From NCBI GenBank assembly GCA_021740585.1, contig JAIOZM010000023.1, forward strand, positions 1-50,372: DNA of 50,372 nucleotides, in the 5' to 3' direction. The DNA comes from Bacteroidales bacterium (GTDB lineage Bacteria > Bacteroidota > Bacteroidia > Bacteroidales > GCA-2748055). Under the pieces are notes generated by a model. It did not search any database, had not been told where the DNA came from, and was given only the letters and a program-made list of their open reading frames with translations. Position 1 is the first letter of the stretch, and each line of letters starts with the position of its first letter. Below, piece by piece: positions 1 to 8,973 of this stretch. The position numbers and the translations under genes are program-made.

Positions 1-73
1 CGGAAATTGGGTAGCTATTTTGTACTTTCATATCAGGTATTTTGTGCAACACCAATTTAGGTGAAAGTATCTT

Positions 74-113
74 AGCTGTAAAACTTTAGTTATTAAAGTT
101 TTACAGCTTTTTT
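74..113 (+). terminator. Rho-independent terminator of a gene upstream of the window
   Basis: A perfect 15-bp stem (74-88 paired with 94-108, arms beginning AGCTGTAAAAC and ending GTTTTACAGCT) with a 5-nt loop (GTTAT) runs straight into a six-T tract at 108-113. The T tract lies only on the plus-strand side, so it terminates rightward transcription of a gene that must lie before position 1. No coding sequence is visible in 1-73. Confidence 0.85.
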
Positions 114-153
114 CAACAAAATCTTGCGGATTTTAGAAGCTATCGGGGGTGAT

Positions 154-197
154 GGTTCCTGAGCTTGTCGAAGGGTGGTTCCTGAGCTTGTCGAAGG
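154..197. repeat. Two tandem copies of a short dispersed repeat
   Basis: Two identical 21-bp units (154-174 and 177-197) containing TCCTGAGCTTGTCGAAGG are separated by 2 bp, a period of 23. A diverged relative lies at 12466-12484; the two align as TCCyGArCTTGTyknrGGA. From memory, sequences like this are scattered in noncoding DNA of many environmental Bacteroidota, but I could not check that here. They lie just before the protease gene and outside any convincing coding sequence. Confidence 0.75.
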
Positions 198-300
198 ACC
201 GAAGTTCCTCCTTATGGATATTCTATTTCATAATATGAACTGAATGGATATCTTTGCTGTTCTTATTTCCTGGCAAAAACAGAATCAGATATATCCAAGG

Positions 301-2397
301 ATGAAACTCAGGATAGCAATATCATTTTTAGCATTATTATATGGGAACTGCTTGTTTTCACAGGAAGTAAGACTAAGTATTCAATTATCAGTTGAGCAGG
401 TGGTGGAATGGAATATTTGTGATGATAATTCTGGCACTGTTATTTCTTCTGAAATGTTTGACAAAGAGGAGAGTGTGGAATTTTTTCTTCCTGTAAATAA
501 ACATTTTTATTTAAATATCTCCTTAATAAATCCGGGAAATTCCGATTCAATTATTTTCAATCTTCAAATAAAAGGAAACGATATCCTAAGTATTTTGGAT
601 ACTAAAGAAGGGGATTTGTCTTTGCCTTTTTTCACCGGTAATTCAGGAAATCAACTTAAAATTGTTGGGGGATCTGATGCGAATATCGAAGACTTCCCAT
701 GGCAGATTTATTTAAAAGCAGGGGCGTATTTATGCGGAGGATCAATCATTAGTGAAAAATGGGTGCTTACGGCTGCACATTGCACCTTCGATGAGGACGG
801 AAAAGCTATTCCATTGATTCGAATGAGCGTAAAAGCGGGTACTGCATATCCTTACGGCACAGCAACAGGAAAAACCTATTATGTTGAGCGGGTTATTGTT
901 CATGAAGAATATTCTCCCGATGATTATTTTAATGATCTGGCTCTTTTGGAATTGAATGATTCTATTGATTTTTCTGTAGCCAATTATATTGAGTTGGTTA
1001 CTTTGGATGAGATAAATGCCGGCGCAACAAATCCGGGAGTGCTGTCAACGGTAACAGGCTGGGGGCTTACCTCAGTTGATCCGGCGGAATTCCCCGATTT
1101 GCTCCAGATGGTTCAGTTGCCAATTGTTTCAAATGAGACCGTTCGTCCGGTTTGGGGAACCGTTCATGAATCGGTGTTAATGGCCGGGTATTCCAATGGG
1201 AATAAGGATGCTTGCAATGGGGACAGCGGTGGGCCTTTGGTTGTTCCTGTTGGAAAGAATTTCAGACTTGCGGGTATAGTCAGCTGGGGTGATGAAGATT
1301 GTTCAAGTTATGGGGGTTACACCCGTATTTCTTATTTTGAAGATTGGATACGGAATAATTCAGGAGTTCAAAGGAGATTTATCCCTGAGGAAGCAAATGG
1401 AGATTCAATTATTTGTGTGTCGGAGTCAACCACCAGTTACACTGCAGTACCTGTGCCGGATGTTAACCAATATGAGTGGATATTGAGCCCTTCTGAAGCC
1501 GGGATATTGCAGACAGATAATGATAAGGTTGAAGTGAAATGGACAGAGAATTATTCGGGTATTGCTGAACTTGGTATAAGAGCATATTACGAAAACACCT
1601 TTACTGAATGGAAATATAAAACAATACAAAGAATTAAAACAACTGCCATTACAAGTCAATCTCCTGAGACATCCATCTGCACAGGGTCAAATATAATATT
1701 GTCGGTAAATGCTGAGGGTCGTGATTTATTTTACACATGGACAAAAAACGGTGATTTCTATAGTTCGGGAAGTGGGAATCTTATTTCATTTTACTCTGTT
1801 AACTTATCAAGTACCGGTACATATAGTTGTAAGGTAGACGGTATTTGTGGCAGCGCAATAAGTGAAAATATTCCTTTGGAAATCTTGCCTTCAACAAAAA
1901 TCAGATATCAAAGCGAGGATATTACTTTGGTGAACGGTGAAAGTTCAGTAATTGAGATGCAAAGTGAAGGTCATGAGCTTAGGTATTCATGGTTTAAGGA
2001 CGGAGAAAAATTGATCGATGAAAACGTATCCACCTTTTCAATCAAGGATGCAATAGCAGGGGATATAGGTAATTATAATGCTCTGGTTACGGGAACTTGC
2101 GGATCAGAGATGAGTGATTCCGTTTATGTTTTTGTTAAAGCGAAATCTACGGAAGGAACCGAAAAGTCAGATGCCCTGCTTTGGCCAAGCATTGTGGAAA
2201 AGGAACTTTTTGTGGCTGTCGATTCGGATGATTTTTATACAATTCACATTTTTGATCTGTATGGACATCTCGTTAAGACCATCCCTGATTGCCGATACCA
2301 AACCAGAATTTCTGTTGAAGGGCTTTCTTCCGGAACGTATATTCTTAAACTTGAGGCAAAAATGCAATTTGAAACATTTAGATTTATTGTTCTGTAA
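301..2397 (+). CDS. Secreted trypsin-like serine protease with Ig-like domains and T9SS sorting domain
   Basis: Secreted S1-family (chymotrypsin-fold) serine endopeptidase. I start it at 301 rather than the in-frame ATG at 244, because residues 1-20 from 301 form a clear signal peptide ending near SLFSQ-type residues (LFSQ), whereas the 244 start adds 19 polar residues before it. A region of about 100 residues follows and may act as a propeptide. The mature protease would begin at the IVGG activation site (residue 121). The catalytic triad is visible: His160 in TAAHC, Asp212 in NDLALLEL and Ser309 in GDSGGP. Two Ig-like segments with WTKNG and WFKDG motifs follow, then about 70 residues typical of a T9SS type A sorting domain (IHIFDLYG, SSGTYILKL). 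It is therefore expected at the cell surface or in the medium. It stands alone on its strand and no clear promoter was found. The protease and export calls are firm; its substrate is unknown. Confidence 0.9.
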   Translation: MKLRIAISFLALLYGNCLFSQEVRLSIQLSVEQVVEWNICDDNSGTVISSEMFDKEESVEFFLPVNKHFYLNISLINPGNSDSIIFNLQIKGNDILSILDTKEGDLSLPFFTGNSGNQLKIVGGSDANIEDFPWQIYLKAGAYLCGGSIISEKWVLTAAHCTFDEDGKAIPLIRMSVKAGTAYPYGTATGKTYYVERVIVHEEYSPDDYFNDLALLELNDSIDFSVANYIELVTLDEINAGATNPGVLSTVTGWGLTSVDPAEFPDLLQMVQLPIVSNETVRPVWGTVHESVLMAGYSNGNKDACNGDSGGPLVVPVGKNFRLAGIVSWGDEDCSSYGGYTRISYFEDWIRNNSGVQRRFIPEEANGDSIICVSESTTSYTAVPVPDVNQYEWILSPSEAGILQTDNDKVEVKWTENYSGIAELGIRAYYENTFTEWKYKTIQRIKTTAITSQSPETSICTGSNIILSVNAEGRDLFYTWTKNGDFYSSGSGNLISFYSVNLSSTGTYSCKVDGICGSAISENIPLEILPSTKIRYQSEDITLVNGESSVIEMQSEGHELRYSWFKDGEKLIDENVSTFSIKDAIAGDIGNYNALVTGTCGSEMSDSVYVFVKAKSTEGTEKSDALLWPSIVEKELFVAVDSDDFYTIHIFDLYGHLVKTIPDCRYQTRISVEGLSSGTYILKLEAKMQFETFRFIVL

Positions 2398-2734
2398 GTT
2401 TTTATCTGTTTCTAAAAGATGCATTTTCGCAATAGTATATTTGCTTTTCAATTTTAACACTATACTACCCGTTTTAGTTTTTCATCTGAAAAATTGTCCC
2501 TCTTATTTAAGTGGTTATTATAAATTTATTTCATTATTTTAAAATCTGCACAACGTTTTTTGAGTCTTTTTTACATTAAGAGATGTACATTGTTGAATTA
2601 TTGAGAGAGATTACAGACTGATTCCAAGAGGATTAAATTTTATTACATGGAATTCATTGAGAATTGGGCGATTATCTATCGGATATTTATATTTTTGTGT
2701 ATTATTTCATGATTAAAAAGATGCTTTACTGAAC
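2398..2734. other. 337-bp intergenic region between the protease gene and recJ
   Basis: AT-rich noncoding DNA. An apparent reading frame running through its left end is out of frame with the protease C-terminus and shows no recognisable protein features, so I do not call it. The right end holds the recJ promoter (2664-2697). I saw no terminator hairpin after the protease stop and no RNA gene. Confidence 0.6.
2664..2697 (+). promoter_or_regulatory. Bacteroidota-type promoter for recJ
   Basis: TTG at 2664-2666 and TATTTTTG at 2690-2697 match the Bacteroidota sigma-A pattern (-33 TTG, -7 TAnnTTTG) with a spacer of 23. The -7 box ends 37 bases before the recJ ATG at 2735. Confidence 0.6.
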
Positions 2735-4450
2735 ATGGAGAAGAATTGGGTCATAAAACAACAAGGGGACGAGAATCATGTAAAGCATTTGCAGGAGGTG
2801 TTGTCTGTTGACCGGTCATTAGCGAATATTCTTGTTCAACGGGGAATAACTAACTACGATGACGCCAAAGCTTATTTTCGCCCCGATTTAGCAAATCTTC
2901 ACGATCCTTTCCTTATGAAGGATATGGACGTAGCCGTAAGACGAATTCATTCTGCCATAAAGAATAAGGAGAGTGTTCTTATTTACGGCGATTATGATGT
3001 TGATGGCACTACCGCTGTTTCTCTGGTGTACAAATATTTTAAGGATTATTTTAAAACCATCGACTATTATATTCCCGATCGCTATAATGAAGGATATGGA
3101 ATTTCTAAGAATGGTATCGATCATGCCTCTGAAAATGGCTATAGTTTGATTATTGCCCTCGACTGCGGCATAAAAGCAATTGAAAAAGTTGATTATGCCA
3201 TTACAAAAGGAATTGATTTCATTATATGTGATCATCATAAACCGGGCGATTCACTTCCAAAAGCGGTTGCTGTCCTTGATGCAAAACGTGAAGATTGCTC
3301 CTATCCTTACAAAGAGCTGAGTGGTTGTGGTGTTGGTTTTAAACTCATTCAGGCTTTTCATTCGAGTAATAAAAAAGATTTTAACGACCTGATCATTTAT
3401 CTTGATTTGGTCGCAATAAGTATTGCTTCTGATATTGTACCCATTACAGGTGAAAACAGAATATTGAGTTTTTTTGGCTTGCAGCAGCTTAATTCTTCAC
3501 CCTCAGTGGGAATAAAGACTATTCTTAAAATCGCAGGTGTGGAAGACAAGGATATTAGTGTTGAGGATATTGTTTTCAGAATTGGCCCGCGAATAAACGC
3601 AGCAGGAAGGATGGAGAGCGGGAAAAAAAGTGTAGACCTCCTTGTGTCTGAAGATGAAGATTCAGCCATGCTTATTGCGGAGAAAATTAATGATATTAAT
3701 ATCGACAGAAGGAGTATTGATAGCAGCATAACGCAGGAAGCTTTAAACCTGATCGATTCTGATCAAAGTCTGCATAATAAGAAATCGACCGTATTATTTA
3801 ATCCCGACTGGCATAAGGGAGTGATCGGAATTGTTGCATCCCGGCTTATGGAACATTATTACCGACCTACCATTATTCTTACTAAATCGAATGGATTCGC
3901 TACTGGCTCTGCCCGAAGTGTAAATGGATTCGACCTGTACAGTGCAATAGAAGAATGTTCCGATTTATTGGTGAATTTTGGAGGACACAAATATGCTGCC
4001 GGATTAACTCTTAAGCTGGAAAATGTGGAAGCCTTCAAAAAGAAGTTTGAGGAAGTTGTGGAGGAAAATATACATGCCGATCAGCTTATTCCTGTGGTAG
4101 AAATTGACACAGAATTGCAGCTTAACCAGATTGATGAAAAATTTTACAGAATTCTGAAACAATTCAGGCCTTTTGGACCGGAAAATATGGCTCCCGTTTT
4201 TCTTTCTGAGAATGTTGGGGATAACGGAGAAGCTAAGTCAGTGGGTTCCAATAAAGAACATCTTAAACTTTCACTCATACAGGAGGATAATCCATATAAG
4301 GTTTTCCCTGCCATTGCCTTTGGTCACGGTAAAAGTCTTAAAAAAATCAGAGGGGGTCGTGCTTTCGATATCTGTTATTCCATTGATCAAAATAATTTTA
4401 GAGGAACGAATACACTTCAGTTAAATATCAAGGATATCAAAACAGACTAG
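2735..4450 (+). CDS. recJ: Single-stranded-DNA-specific 5'-3' exonuclease RecJ
   Basis: RecJ degrades single-stranded DNA 5' to 3' in recombinational and mismatch repair; it is a cytoplasmic, metal-dependent DHH-family phosphoesterase. The N-terminal DHH domain shows YGDYDVDGT (about residues 84-92) and the signature DHH at 166-168, with the RINAAGRM motif further on. The DHHA1 domain shows the nucleic-acid-binding GGHKYAAG (His418). A C-terminal OB-like region follows. At 571 residues it is full length for the family. Its own promoter lies upstream, and it converges with the next gene, leaving only 6 bases between the two stop codons. No anomalies were seen. Confidence 0.97.
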   Translation: MEKNWVIKQQGDENHVKHLQEVLSVDRSLANILVQRGITNYDDAKAYFRPDLANLHDPFLMKDMDVAVRRIHSAIKNKESVLIYGDYDVDGTTAVSLVYKYFKDYFKTIDYYIPDRYNEGYGISKNGIDHASENGYSLIIALDCGIKAIEKVDYAITKGIDFIICDHHKPGDSLPKAVAVLDAKREDCSYPYKELSGCGVGFKLIQAFHSSNKKDFNDLIIYLDLVAISIASDIVPITGENRILSFFGLQQLNSSPSVGIKTILKIAGVEDKDISVEDIVFRIGPRINAAGRMESGKKSVDLLVSEDEDSAMLIAEKINDINIDRRSIDSSITQEALNLIDSDQSLHNKKSTVLFNPDWHKGVIGIVASRLMEHYYRPTIILTKSNGFATGSARSVNGFDLYSAIEECSDLLVNFGGHKYAAGLTLKLENVEAFKKKFEEVVEENIHADQLIPVVEIDTELQLNQIDEKFYRILKQFRPFGPENMAPVFLSENVGDNGEAKSVGSNKEHLKLSLIQEDNPYKVFPAIAFGHGKSLKKIRGGRAFDICYSIDQNNFRGTNTLQLNIKDIKTD

Positions 4451-4456
4451 AAGTCT

Positions 4457-6496
4457 TTAAATGGAATAAATCCATTGAATTTTCCATGTTGAAAAGTTCC
4501 TTCCTGAACGGTTTTCAATACCGCTCCCCGAACTGTACTCATTTGAATAAATAGTGAATGATCCTTTGGCTCCAAGTTTAAATTTTTTATAGCCGAACCG
4601 GATATTTATAAGAATATTCTGTCCGGTTTTATAAAAAACAGGGGTGTAAAAAGAATATAAAAGGTCGTGTTCCCAGGAATAAATCCGCACACTCCAGTCG
4701 GGTATTTCAAATATGGTATATCTGAAATTTACAGAGAGATTTTTTGTGGGAATTTTGGAATTCACTTCCTGATAAATAAGATATCCGTTTGCTTTATACT
4801 GATTATGTTGATAGTTCTTGATTTCAATTTTATTTCTGAAAATCATATTTTCTGAAAAATCATAGTTGGTCTGTATGGAAAAACGACTGCTTACCGCTTC
4901 CTTCATCTCCGCAATATGCGTTTCTGTAATCACTTTTTCAGAGAAATACTCTTTTTTGATTAGCATCTTAATGTAAAAATTCTTTTTCAGAAGCCACTTC
5001 CCATTTATCGTAAAATCTGTGCCTGAATATGGCGAAGTATCATCGTATCGCATCCATGGAAAACTGTAAAGATCGATGTATGCATTAAGAATTATGGTCC
5101 TGAAAGGGAAGCTTTCCACGCCCAGGTAAAAGCCTTTTTCATTTCGCGTATTGGACGATTCAGAAAAGCTGTTTGAATGCAGGGCTATATATTTGGGTGA
5201 AAAAAATCTGTAACTCATACTCATATTCAACAGGGGATGAATATGTGCCTGAATAATGTGCTGACCGGCTATATTTTTATTTTTATCAATGGCCCACTCC
5301 CCCGAAATATTAAATTTTGGAAAAAGTTTATTGTAGGAAACAGATTGATTTATAAATAGTTTGTCTTTTTTTAGCTGAGAGTCGCGATTAGGATACAATC
5401 TGTATTCAAAAGACTCTTCAAATTGAGTGATTTCTGAGTTGTATGAAAAATTGGAGCTATTGGCTTCCATAGTAAGGATTAGTCCACAGTTTAATTCCCG
5501 GATTGAGTTTTTATGCATTTTTTCATTCAGATTTCTGTGCAAACCACTCGCATCGACCGAGCTAAATTGAACGCCCTCTTCATTTATTTCAACTGCGGCT
5601 GTCTGCCTGTTGCCCGAGAAGTAAACAATAGATTCTATGTTTTGAAATTCGGATTTAATTCCAATTCCACGGTAAAATCCCGATTCAGCTGCTGAGGTAT
5701 AGGGTTTAATTTCGGTAAACTTTTTTTTAATAATAGCATCGGATGATTTCGATCCGAATCCGTATCCATGAACCAATCCCAATCCTGAGCTGAGCCGGAA
5801 ATCGCCCAGAATTATCCTTCGAACGAACTTTTCCGGCTTGAGAAATTGAAAATAGTATGAGTAAAAATCGTACCCGTAAGACTTATCTCTAAAACTAAAA
5901 GCCTCACCGGCATCACTTTCCATGGTTAAACCTGCTGAAAAACTATCGCCCAATTTGTACTGTAATTTGACCAGACGGGAATAATTTTTTCCAAAGAATT
6001 TTCCCAGGCTATCGCATTCCTCAAGAAATCCATTTTTACCCGGTGTGGTCTTAGTGTAACGATTAATGATTTTAAAATCGGAATATTTTTTAATAGGTTT
6101 TTTTTCGGGCAGGATTTTCTGATCTCCGGCGTATAAAAAATAGTTTAGTTTCTCAATAAGCTCAGAATTAAAACCAGGGATAAGTTTCAACTCCTTCATG
6201 GAAAGTATTCTCCCATATTTTTCTCTGTATTCTAAAAAAGTATATACCTGAAAATCAGTTATAATATACAAGTCCAATAGCTGTTCCCTGTCCACACTAT
6301 TTATTTCCATTGGATTTTGAATGACAGATTCGAGATGCTCGAATATAGCTGTTGCTTCCGTTTCATCTTCAGATTCGCCGACCAGTGTTTCCATTAATTC
6401 CTGAATTTGGATTGAATTATCAGGCTGTGCGATGGAAAGTGTTGAAAAAAACAAAAGCATAAACAGGAAAAGGAATTTTAGTCTTCTCATAAACAT
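4457..6496 (-). CDS. Outer-membrane beta-barrel-like protein with N-terminal helix-hairpin-helix region
   Basis: A 679-residue protein of unknown function. Residues 1-23 form a signal peptide ending in SIAQ. Residues 63-122 look like paired helix-hairpin-helix (ComEA-type) units, with MEINSVDREQL and MKELKLIPGF marking the hairpins. The rest is rich in alternating aromatic and polar residues and ends in aromatic strands (WKIQWIYSI), as expected for a large outer-membrane barrel. A helix-hairpin-helix normally binds DNA, so finding one ahead of a barrel is odd. A role in DNA uptake is only a guess, and the unit could equally serve as a protein-binding plug. The next gene upstream on the same strand encodes another barrel, 65 bases away, so they are probably cotranscribed. 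Start chosen at MFMRRLK; the Met at residue 3 is equally possible. Confidence 0.8.
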   Translation of the reverse strand: MFMRRLKFLFLFMLLFFSTLSIAQPDNSIQIQELMETLVGESEDETEATAIFEHLESVIQNPMEINSVDREQLLDLYIITDFQVYTFLEYREKYGRILSMKELKLIPGFNSELIEKLNYFLYAGDQKILPEKKPIKKYSDFKIINRYTKTTPGKNGFLEECDSLGKFFGKNYSRLVKLQYKLGDSFSAGLTMESDAGEAFSFRDKSYGYDFYSYYFQFLKPEKFVRRIILGDFRLSSGLGLVHGYGFGSKSSDAIIKKKFTEIKPYTSAAESGFYRGIGIKSEFQNIESIVYFSGNRQTAAVEINEEGVQFSSVDASGLHRNLNEKMHKNSIRELNCGLILTMEANSSNFSYNSEITQFEESFEYRLYPNRDSQLKKDKLFINQSVSYNKLFPKFNISGEWAIDKNKNIAGQHIIQAHIHPLLNMSMSYRFFSPKYIALHSNSFSESSNTRNEKGFYLGVESFPFRTIILNAYIDLYSFPWMRYDDTSPYSGTDFTINGKWLLKKNFYIKMLIKKEYFSEKVITETHIAEMKEAVSSRFSIQTNYDFSENMIFRNKIEIKNYQHNQYKANGYLIYQEVNSKIPTKNLSVNFRYTIFEIPDWSVRIYSWEHDLLYSFYTPVFYKTGQNILINIRFGYKKFKLGAKGSFTIYSNEYSSGSGIENRSGRNFSTWKIQWIYSI

Positions 6497-6561
6497 TCTT
6501 TACCTGTTTATGGAAAAAAGCAGAAAAAAACGAGGGCAAACGGCAAGTTTTTTTTCGATTC

Positions 6562-7389
6562 CTACCTGATTATGGCCTGAAAAGAAAAATGAGGCGTAAA
6601 TCCAAGAATTTGATGGTGAGTGAAAGCGATGTCAGCACTGAGTTTTCCCAGTTTATATCCCAATCCGAAAGTGCTTTGCACAGGATTTGTCATAATCCCG
6701 GTTCTGATATATAAATTTTCCAACAGCTCATATTCCATTCCTCCCAATAATCTTAATTCATGGTCTAGTTTCTTTTTTAACTGAATGGCAAGAATAAATT
6801 TATCGAAGGGCTTAAGATCGAATCCAATATTAAAATAAGTAGGGATGGTATCTTGCTCAAATGGTGAAATAATGGCACGCGTTGGATTTGAGAGTTGAAC
6901 ACCAATGGTAAGCTTCTCATCGGGCTTATATTGTATCCCGCCCTCCACGCTAAGAGCATCTCTTCTTTCATATTCACCCATAATATAATTATGGTGGTAA
7001 TTCAATTGTACACCTGCAGCTAAGCGACTTCCAAATTGCTTTCCAAACCCAAGGCCCAGTTTACTTTCATTATATAATTTATTTCCAAAATAGGTGTATG
7101 AAAAACCAAATGTCCCTGGTTTTACTGGCAAAGTAAGAGCCATGGCATGCATGGGATATTCCTCAACAAGAAATTTATTCTCATGGTGGAATCCAATAGC
7201 AAAATGAGGAAAAAATCCTAGTCCTGCCTGATTATGGTGTGTAGACCACACATCCGATTCTCCCACATAAGCGTTTCCCATAGAAGCTGCCCTGCTCCCG
7301 GTTGGAAAATTGTCTGATTGTGAAAGAACAGGTGAAGTCATTCCTATAATTAGGAAACTAATATATACCAAAGATTTATGGCTTATCAT
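6562..7389 (-). CDS. PorV/FadL-like outer-membrane protein
   Basis: A 275-residue outer-membrane barrel. A signal peptide (residues 1 to about 23) is followed by SRAASMGNAYVGESDVWST..NQAGLG, the N-terminal motif of the PorV/PorQ and FadL/OMPP1 families (GARAxGMGxAxVA..D....NPAGL). The remainder consists of short amphipathic strands. PorV proteins shuttle T9SS cargo or transport hydrophobic compounds, but this short paralogue may do neither; no T9SS core gene lies nearby. It is probably cotranscribed with the helix-hairpin-helix barrel gene downstream. A 6-3-6 inverted repeat (GTTAAA-AAA-TTTAAC, 7391-7405) sits directly in front of its start codon and could affect translation or act as a binding site. 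Confidence 0.8.
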   Translation of the reverse strand: MISHKSLVYISFLIIGMTSPVLSQSDNFPTGSRAASMGNAYVGESDVWSTHHNQAGLGFFPHFAIGFHHENKFLVEEYPMHAMALTLPVKPGTFGFSYTYFGNKLYNESKLGLGFGKQFGSRLAAGVQLNYHHNYIMGEYERRDALSVEGGIQYKPDEKLTIGVQLSNPTRAIISPFEQDTIPTYFNIGFDLKPFDKFILAIQLKKKLDHELRLLGGMEYELLENLYIRTGIMTNPVQSTFGLGYKLGKLSADIAFTHHQILGFTPHFSFQAIIR

Positions 7390-7494
7390 AGTTAAAAAAT
7401 TTAACTTTCAATTCATTCTCCTGCAGGCTTTCAATAGTCCGGTAATTAAATTATTCTGAATCTTTTTTAGCACCTGTAAAAATATCTTATATCA

Positions 7495-7622
7495 GGTTGG
7501 GGCTTGAGTCATTTTTCGAGTTTTCTGCATAATACCCACCTAATAGAGCTTATCCGGAGAAATTCAGACATACTATCAGGTTTCAGTATATCAGTATATG
7601 AGTCACTCAATCATCCCCAACC
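7495..7622. repeat. Separated inverted repeat in the purE-barrel gene intergenic region
   Basis: GGTTGGGG at 7495-7502 is matched by CCCCAACC at 7615-7622. A few bases inside, TGAGT motifs also face each other, giving imperfect arms of about 20 bp around 90 bp of AT-rich spacer. It lies downstream of purE and upstream of the barrel gene. It could be a degenerate small mobile repeat or chance. Confidence 0.35.
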
Positions 7623-7652
7623 AAATATTTTATTAATTCAGCCTAAATCAAG

Positions 7653-8162
7653 TTAAACTTTATACCTGAATTTAACATCTTTCAATTCTTCGTTAGCCTT
7701 TATAATTTTAGACTTAAGCCTTTCTTTAAAATCTACTACTTTGTTTAGAATACCTTCATCTCCCGCTGCTAAAATCTGAGCTGCAAGGATACCGGCATTC
7801 ATAGCACCGTCGAGTCCTACTGTGGCTACCGGAATTCCCGGAGGCATCTGAACGATTGATAATAGGGAATCCCATCCGTCGATTGAGATACTGGCTTTAA
7901 TAGGAACCCCAATTACAGGTATGGGTGTTAGTGCCGCAATAACCCCTGGAAGATGGGCCGCTCCGCCAGCTCCGGCAATAATTACCCTGATACCTCTTTC
8001 GTAGGCAGATTTTCCAAATTCCATTGCCTGATCGGGGGTGCGATGAGCCGATAATGCATTCATCTCGAAGGGAATCTCAAATTCATCTAAAATTTTCGCA
8101 GCTTGTTCCATTATCGGAAGATCTGAAGTGCTGCCCATAATTATACTTACTTTAGGTTTCAT
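7653..8162 (-). CDS. purE: N5-carboxyaminoimidazole ribonucleotide mutase (PurE class I)
   Basis: PurE converts N5-CAIR to CAIR in de novo purine synthesis, in the cytoplasm, usually as an octamer. Visible motifs are GSTSD at residues 10-14 (phosphate binding), SAHRTP at 38-43 and AGAGGAAHLPG at about 63-73, all diagnostic of class I PurE. The length (169 residues) is normal. It is a single gene here, without purK next to it. It diverges from hpt across a 274-bp region, which puts two purine genes back to back. No PurR-like operator or riboswitch was recognised. Confidence 0.96.
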   Translation of the reverse strand: MKPKVSIIMGSTSDLPIMEQAAKILDEFEIPFEMNALSAHRTPDQAMEFGKSAYERGIRVIIAGAGGAAHLPGVIAALTPIPVIGVPIKASISIDGWDSLLSIVQMPPGIPVATVGLDGAMNAGILAAQILAAGDEGILNKVVDFKERLKSKIIKANEELKDVKFRYKV

Positions 8163-8389
8163 AGTTTTGGGTTTTATGTATTAATGTATAAAAGGTCAAA
8201 AAATCGCATGAATTTTGTAAAAATAATGAGATTTTAACAAATTAAGCTTAATATTCTAAAAAGTATTAATAAAGAAATCCACCAGCCCACAAGTGTATCT
8301 CGTTATTGTGATTGGAGAGAAGGATTTCTGTGATTATACCAAATACTATGGATAAAAAATCAGAATTATAGCTTCATGAAATAAAAAAC

Positions 8390-8420
8390 TTGCACTCAAT
8401 ATCAATAACTACTATTTTCG
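8390..8420 (+). promoter_or_regulatory. Bacteroidota-type promoter for hpt
   Basis: TTG at 8390-8392, a 20-bp spacer, then TATTTTCG at 8413-8420, one mismatch from TAnnTTTG. The hpt ATG is at 8437, so the untranslated leader would be only about ten bases. Confidence 0.55.
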
Positions 8421-8436
8421 TAGAAATTTTTTCCAT

Positions 8437-8973
8437 ATGAAACAGATAAAAGTACTTGATAAAGAATTTGAAATTTCAATGCCGGAAGATGTTATTCAAA
8501 AACGAATAAAGGAAATGGCCGTAAAACTTTCTAAAGATTATGAAGGAAAGAAGCCGATTTTTCTGGGAATTCTTAATGGGTCATTTATGTTTGCATCAGA
8601 TTTATTCAAGGAAATTACCATTGAAGCTCAGATAACATTTTTGAAACTGGCATCCTATCAGGGTACAACAACTACGGGTGCTGTAAAGCAATTGATCGGA
8701 CTAAACCAGGAAATCAAAGATCAACATATCATTATTCTCGAGGACATAGTCGATACCGGTATAACATTGGAAACCATTATGAGACAACTGAGTGGATACC
8801 TCCCTAAATCTATCAAAATAGCTACCCTGCTTTTCAAACCTGAAGCATATAAGAAAGATGTTGTAATAGATTATATAGGCTTTTCAATACCCAACGAATT
8901 TATTCTGGGATACGGTTTGGATTATGATGGTTTTGGCAGAAACTATAAAGATATTTATACACTTATAGAGTAA
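8437..8973 (+). CDS. hpt: Hypoxanthine phosphoribosyltransferase
   Basis: Salvages hypoxanthine (and probably guanine) to IMP/GMP with PRPP; a cytoplasmic type I phosphoribosyltransferase. The PRPP-binding signature IILEDIVDTGITL is at residues 98-111 and the FLGILNGSF loop at 42-50; the C-terminal GYGLDYDGFGRN matches the HPRT family end. At 178 residues it is full length. It stands 286 bp before adk, in the hpt-adk-obg order I associate with Bacteroidales, and each of hpt and adk appears to have its own promoter. Confidence 0.95.
   Translation: MKQIKVLDKEFEISMPEDVIQKRIKEMAVKLSKDYEGKKPIFLGILNGSFMFASDLFKEITIEAQITFLKLASYQGTTTTGAVKQLIGLNQEIKDQHIIILEDIVDTGITLETIMRQLSGYLPKSIKIATLLFKPEAYKKDVVIDYIGFSIPNEFILGYGLDYDGFGRNYKDIYTLIE

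Noticed and set aside
154..197. Possible CRISPR array
   Set aside because: Only two units with a 2-bp gap, no spacers of 25-40 bp and no cas genes in the window.
2114..2542. A 142-residue frame overlapping the protease C-terminus
   Set aside because: It lies in another frame of the protease coding region and runs into AT-rich noncoding DNA; no protein features or start signals.
4444..4456. Terminator between recJ and the convergent barrel gene
   Set aside because: The stem AGACT/AGTCT is only 5 bp, overlaps both stop codons and has no proper T tract.
7391..7405. GTTAAA-AAA-TTTAAC as an operator of the barrel gene
   Set aside because: It is all A/T-rich and close to random expectation in this AT-rich DNA; kept only as a remark in the gene entry.
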